Part shown: positions 30,101-32,797 of the stretch, in pieces
Position numbering within the stretch: the stretch's first letter is position 1
How the letters are laid out: every line of letters starts with the position of its first letter
Origin: Symbiodinium natans
Taxonomy: Eukaryota; Sar; Dinophyceae; Suessiales; Symbiodiniaceae
Length of the DNA stretch: 32,797 bases
Reading direction: 5' to 3'
Assembly (NCBI GenBank): GCA_905221605.1
Contig: CAJNDS010000047.1
Location: 1,088,368-1,121,164, forward strand
The notes under the pieces: model-generated
Seen by the model: the letters and a program-made list of their open reading frames with translations, nothing else
Told to the model about the DNA's origin: nothing
Database searches by the model: none
Program-made: the position numbers and the translations under genes

Positions 30101-30937
30101 TGGTCGGTGCCTTGAGCTGGTCTCGGTAATCGCGGACTCGCACTTCGACTTCCCGAGCTTGGAGAGCTTGGAGATGGACGATACCTATCTAGCACGCGTG
30201 TCCAGCATGGATAGCGATCGGCCACTTCATGGTCCCTCTGATTCCCGGAAACTGCTGAATGCGCCTTTGCTGAAGAAGACTTCAAAAAAGACCGTCATGC
30301 TTACGAGTGAGATCGAGTGAGTACTTCGTGGCTTTCATAAGCAAGAGATAGCACAACTTCATATCGCGACACGGTGATTGGTTCAGTATGCAGCTCCAAG
30401 CTTTCGATTGCTTTCAGGCCTACCAGAATCTGCTGAATGTGTTGGCTTTGCCGTTCTCGCCATTGGCATCGGAAGGTTTGCAGCAGAAACAAGTTGCAGA
30501 GATCGCAACCCGCATGCACAGGTACAAGGACTTGTGCTTCTCAATCTGCATAGCGGGTGGCAATGATGGGTTGCGACTTAACATGAGTCTTGCACAGGTA
30601 TTGTTGAAAGTGTTGAGATTGCGGTGAGGACGCAGCAGCGGCAGCCTCCAAAGACGAAGCTGATGACAATGCGCTTCAAGCTGGTGAAACTGGGGAATTA
30701 GGCTCCGAAGCCGCGTATATGTCGTCAGACTGCGCGGAGTTCAGCGATTTTATGAACTTTGTGCCGCAGGCAGGGGCTGTCTTGCATGTGGCACATGATT
30801 TTACGGAGTAGGTGATGATGGATCCTTGATAGCTTTGCGGGTTAGGTTGCGGGTTAGGTTGCGGGACAATTTCATAGGCCTTCAGCCTCCTCTCTGACGA
30901 TGGCTTCGACCTGCGCAGTGACACATTCTCCATGTGA
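24139..30937 (+). CDS. Receptor B: paralogue of receptor A (PBP1 / GCC / TM / tandem TIR)
   Basis: Tandem paralogue with the same domain order. ATG 24139 opens a clean signal peptide (MPLFLIILLSTLAWSKS). Exons placed by frame and phase: 24139-25094, 25182-25416, 25536-26457, 26668-26700 (a 33-base microexon), 26815-27025, 27128-27351, 27781-27983, 28094-28831, 28963 to about 29220, 29871-29960, 30101 to about 30318, 30418-30528, one from about 30626, and a last one ending in LRSDTFSM at TGA 30935-30937. PBP1 signature SATSFALSNKDAYPFFLRT; GCC stalk nearly identical to A; TIR1 IFLCHHKGGSGSL with WCAGEI; TIR2 lacking that Glu. No internal stop was found once introns are removed. One TIR2 exon between 29220 and 29870 remains unplaced, with 29340-29440 (RLYLIVADALALAASEAGLA) the best candidate. 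It has more introns than A. Confidence 0.8.
25417..25535 (+). other. Intron present in receptor B, absent in A
   Basis: GC-AG, 119 bases. Removal gives GVSGEVSFDENGDRL, gap-free against the continuous GVSGVVSFDSNGDRL of receptor A. Confidence 0.8.
25834..26358 (+). repeat. Near-identical Cys-rich tract, copy in receptor B
   Basis: Partner of 17255-17779: 12 substitutions in 525 bases, all after the first 262 identical bases. Similarity drops abruptly at both edges (upstream near the PCPRG codons, downstream after CACTTCCCCG). Confidence 0.9.
26668..26700 (+). other. 33-base microexon of receptor B
   Basis: Lies behind CCAAG and encodes LNTLTATAIA, matching LNLLTAAAIF at the start of an uninterrupted exon in receptor A. 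The phases (two bases in, one base out) fit both neighbours. Confidence 0.7.
26701..26814 (+). other. Intron present in receptor B, absent in A
   Basis: GC-AG, 114 bases. Removal gives TATAIASQLVMAIQALG, matching TAAAIFSQIIIAIQALG of receptor A. Confidence 0.75.
27026..27127 (+). other. Intron present in receptor B, absent in A
   Basis: GT-AG, 102 bases. Its frame happens to be open, but the translation has no counterpart in A. Removal joins CPAACTAP to CWLLSRVFGR, matching CPVGCVLLLVSWLGTKMCGR of receptor A with a one-residue gap. Confidence 0.65.
27352..27780 (+). other. Intron present in receptor B, absent in A
   Basis: GA-AG, 429 bases. Removal gives VMGLFTQPVAVLGWATF, gap-free against VAGILSQPAVILAWTTY in A. 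Contains an inverted repeat CATGCAGGG (27530-27538) / CCCTGCATG (27552-27560). Confidence 0.75.
27984..28093 (+). other. Intron present in receptor B, absent in A
   Basis: GC-AG, 110 bases, flanked by AAGG at both ends. Removal gives LLPVAKVVLVGAPSLQVPLMG split across the junction; receptor A is continuous here and three residues shorter. Confidence 0.7.
28405..28831 (+). other. TIR1 domain of receptor B, catalytic Glu kept
   Basis: Elements IFLCHHKGGSGSLCRL, RVFLDCDQLENLDYLF, VVVVLTPELLRRVWCAGEI and TVPLVCDGF. The candidate catalytic Glu codon is 28610-28612. DNA similarity to TIR1 of receptor A is high (about 85% by eye), with differences mostly at third codon positions, suggesting purifying selection on this domain. 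Confidence 0.85.
28963..30528 (+). other. TIR2, second divergent TIR-like domain of receptor B
   Basis: ARILITSSVADAESLSACEV, VECVVVQSARQM, YYLVILLFRGMFRDSSF, LELVSVIADSHFDFPS and LLNVLALPFSPLASEGL appear in the same order as in receptor A. The FAKILL stretch replaces WCAGEI, so this domain also lacks the Glu. Confidence 0.6.
29961..30100 (+). other. Intron present in receptor B, absent in A
   Basis: GC-AG, 140 bases. Removal gives ILLNLGFGRCLELVSV, aligning with LLAAAFTGPGRHLELVTV of the uninterrupted exon in receptor A; phases (two bases, one base) close. Confidence 0.65.
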
Positions 30938-32339
30938 CGCTCGTGTAAAGAGCAGCGGGGGGGTTGTGCATACGTAGAACGCACAGTGGAAACAGCAACA
31001 CGCCGGAGGCCTCGCGAACGTGAGGCCTTGGTGGCAATGTTTTTGGGGCTAAGCCCCGGTACTTTCTCCATGCCCAGACAGAAGAAGTATGCTTTGCGTC
31101 ACTTTGTCCTTCGGCAAAGAGCCCACATGAGTCGGTCATGCTTCTGTTTTGGGTGAGTTTGCACGAGTACCGGACCAAGCCTAGAGAAGTCCTAAAACAT
31201 GTCCAAACATCTGGTGCCCAACCATCTCCGCAGCAGTACTTGGCTGTGATAAGCTTGTGTCCGGTCGGCGCGACTGAACAGTAGTCATGTAGCAGATGCA
31301 GCACTAGGAAGGGCAGTCTCTTGGTAGAGCCCAGGACATAAAAGCGGCGAGTGGAGAGTGCTCAAAGGGGTGTAGCTTGCAGGTGCGTGCGTGACCTTAA
31401 AGAATCAAGGCAACTCCGTGCCTCCGTCGTTAGTGAATGACCATTGGGGGGGGGGAGCACATCTTCGGTATGCTGAATGCTATCGAGAATAGAAACCAGA
31501 AAGCAAAGAAAACCAAAAAGATCGAGACCTTGGAGTAGGTTTAACAGGCAGGAATCGAAAGCTTTGGTGATCATCAATGGACCTCTCATGACGACACTTT
31601 CTCATGAGTGTTGACCCAGATATCTAGACGAGTGAGCGGCTAATCACCGTGCTTTTGCGTCGAGTTTGGGACGAGACATAGGCAAATTTGTTGACGAAAT
31701 GATCCTCATTCCACTGCGGGCGCCCGCGGCCACCACTAATTCACATTGCCCCACTTGCCCCACTTGCTTTTCCGGAAGAGCTAATCGACGTTGCCCACTT
31801 GCCTCATTCGCCCATTTGGTGGCCCGGAAGAGCTACTTGATCTGCCTCAAACCGGGCTGTCCTTGAGGTAGACTTGTGGCTGGAGCCAGAATCACACCAT
31901 GGGTTCTTCTTTCAGATTTGTCGTTGGGGCGAGCTTGACTCTTGACCACTGGACCATTGTCATCTTGCCCGGGCTTTTCAAGACGAGACGTCGCGCTCGC
32001 ACTTTAGATACTGTGATTTCATTATGCAAACGAATCGAGGAAATGGGAGAAGTGGGGAAAAGAAGAGAGATGGGAAGTGGGGGAAATCAAGCGAGAGAAC
32101 ACACGAGATCAATAGGGTCAGTAAAGCAAGAAGCAGATTTGTAGTTCGGGCAAAATGACAGCGGCAGCTTTGCATTTTGAGATAATTTCTTCTTCAAGAA
32201 TGGGGAAGTTAAGGTTGCTGCCGAGAAAAGCCAAGGAGTGTCTAGTTCTTATATATAGGCAAAATATTCTCTCCATGCCATGCGGGAGTAGTGCCGAGCC
32301 CAGGAGAGGCTGAGAGCAGACGCTTCTCACGCATTCTTA
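30938..32339. other. Unassigned stretch downstream of receptor B
   Basis: No gene recognised. It contains a short inverted repeat AGGCCTC / GAGGCCT near 31006-31028, a G-run near 31446-31455, and two imperfect copies of CACTTGCCCCA...CCGGAAGAGCTA at about 31746-31785 and 31796-31836. The 3' UTR of receptor B should lie at its start. Confidence 0.4.
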
Positions 32340-32797
32340 TTGGTTATGATAACGTTTCTTGCTAGGATGATCTCCCGAGTAGATTGGGAAATTCTCACCA
32401 CGGTTGATGTCGGCAATCGTTTGAATTATGAAATAGATTTTCTAGGTTTGAGAGTCTTTTCGATTTCGTTGTGGTGAATTTCTCTGTTTCTGCCTTCCCT
32501 TAGTTGAGTTGGTGGATTCATGGTAGAAAATAAATATTTATATGGAGTCTTTGAATTTCGTGTGAGTTATTCGCGGCTTTCGAATGGATAAAAAATGAAA
32601 TCCTACATAAGGATGTGTCTCATTATTTGTGGGCGTAATGTTTTGGGTTTTCGACTAATTTGGAAGAGTTTTTCTGAGTTTTTGGATGGAATTCATATCG
32701 AGAAGTATTCTGAAGATATGAATATGGGATATTTTGAAGGTAAATCGATTCATGAATTGCTTAATATAAAATAGATTCTATTTTATCTTATAAAGGA
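32340..32797 (+). other. AT-rich terminal segment, compositionally distinct
   Basis: The last about 460 bases are clearly richer in A and T than the rest. One forward frame (through ATG 32346 and ATG 32520) is mostly open from about 32340 to 32774, with stops at TGA 32475-32477, TGA 32505-32507 and a TAA just before 32595. The translation has a protein-like amino-acid mix. It could be a decayed gene, part of an AT-rich mobile element, or foreign DNA. Confidence 0.55.
32595..32774 (+). CDS. Small open reading frame (59 aa), unidentified
   Basis: ATG 32595 to TAG 32772-32774. Starts MKSYIRMCLIICGRNVLGF and continues with a lysine-, glutamate- and isoleucine-rich stretch (SEFLDGIHIEKYSEDMNM). 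I do not recognise it. Codons are AT-rich, unlike the receptor genes. The same frame continues upstream through a single TAA, so it may be the tail of a longer, broken reading frame. Confidence 0.3.
   Translation: MKSYIRMCLIICGRNVLGFRLIWKSFSEFLDGIHIEKYSEDMNMGYFEGKSIHELLNIK

Overview
This is a window of nuclear eukaryotic DNA, most likely from a dinoflagellate (a Symbiodiniaceae-like alga is my best guess). The reasons are that every recognisable gene lies on the + strand, genes are broken into many short exons, and most introns I can place by reading frame use GC or GA donors instead of GT, usually with an AG|G repeat at both splice points. No rRNA, tRNA or CRISPR was recognised. Exon boundaries are read by eye from frame, phase and alignment between paralogous copies; none is supported by RNA.

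Layout. (1) About 186-4375: an NSUN2-like tRNA/RNA cytosine-5 methyltransferase in at least ten exons. (2) About 4985-6534: a RluA-family RNA pseudouridine synthase. (3) 6535-15628: mostly unassigned sequence with two degenerate tandem arrays (7450-7690 and 12590-13700), low-complexity tracts and isolated protein-like blocks, the best forming a possible unidentified gene at 13732-15218. (4) 15629-23145 and 24139-30937: two tandem, full-length paralogues of a large receptor. (5) 30938-32797: unassigned, ending in a strikingly AT-rich segment from about 32340 that looks compositionally foreign.

The receptor pair is the main discovery. Each copy encodes, in order: signal peptide, a periplasmic-binding-protein-like ligand-binding domain (ANF receptor / class C GPCR type), a cysteine-rich GCC2/GCC3 repeat stalk, about nine hydrophobic segments, a TIR domain that keeps the glutamate used by TIR NADases, a second divergent TIR-like domain lacking that residue, and a conserved C-terminal tail. 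This suggests a surface sensor of a small ligand coupled directly to an intracellular TIR enzyme or scaffold.

The two copies are collinear along their whole length but differ in intron content at nine or ten sites, in both directions. In each case the exon phases close exactly when the intron is removed. They also share a 525-base stretch of the cysteine-rich exon at about 98% identity (262 bases identical) inside much more diverged sequence, which looks like gene conversion.
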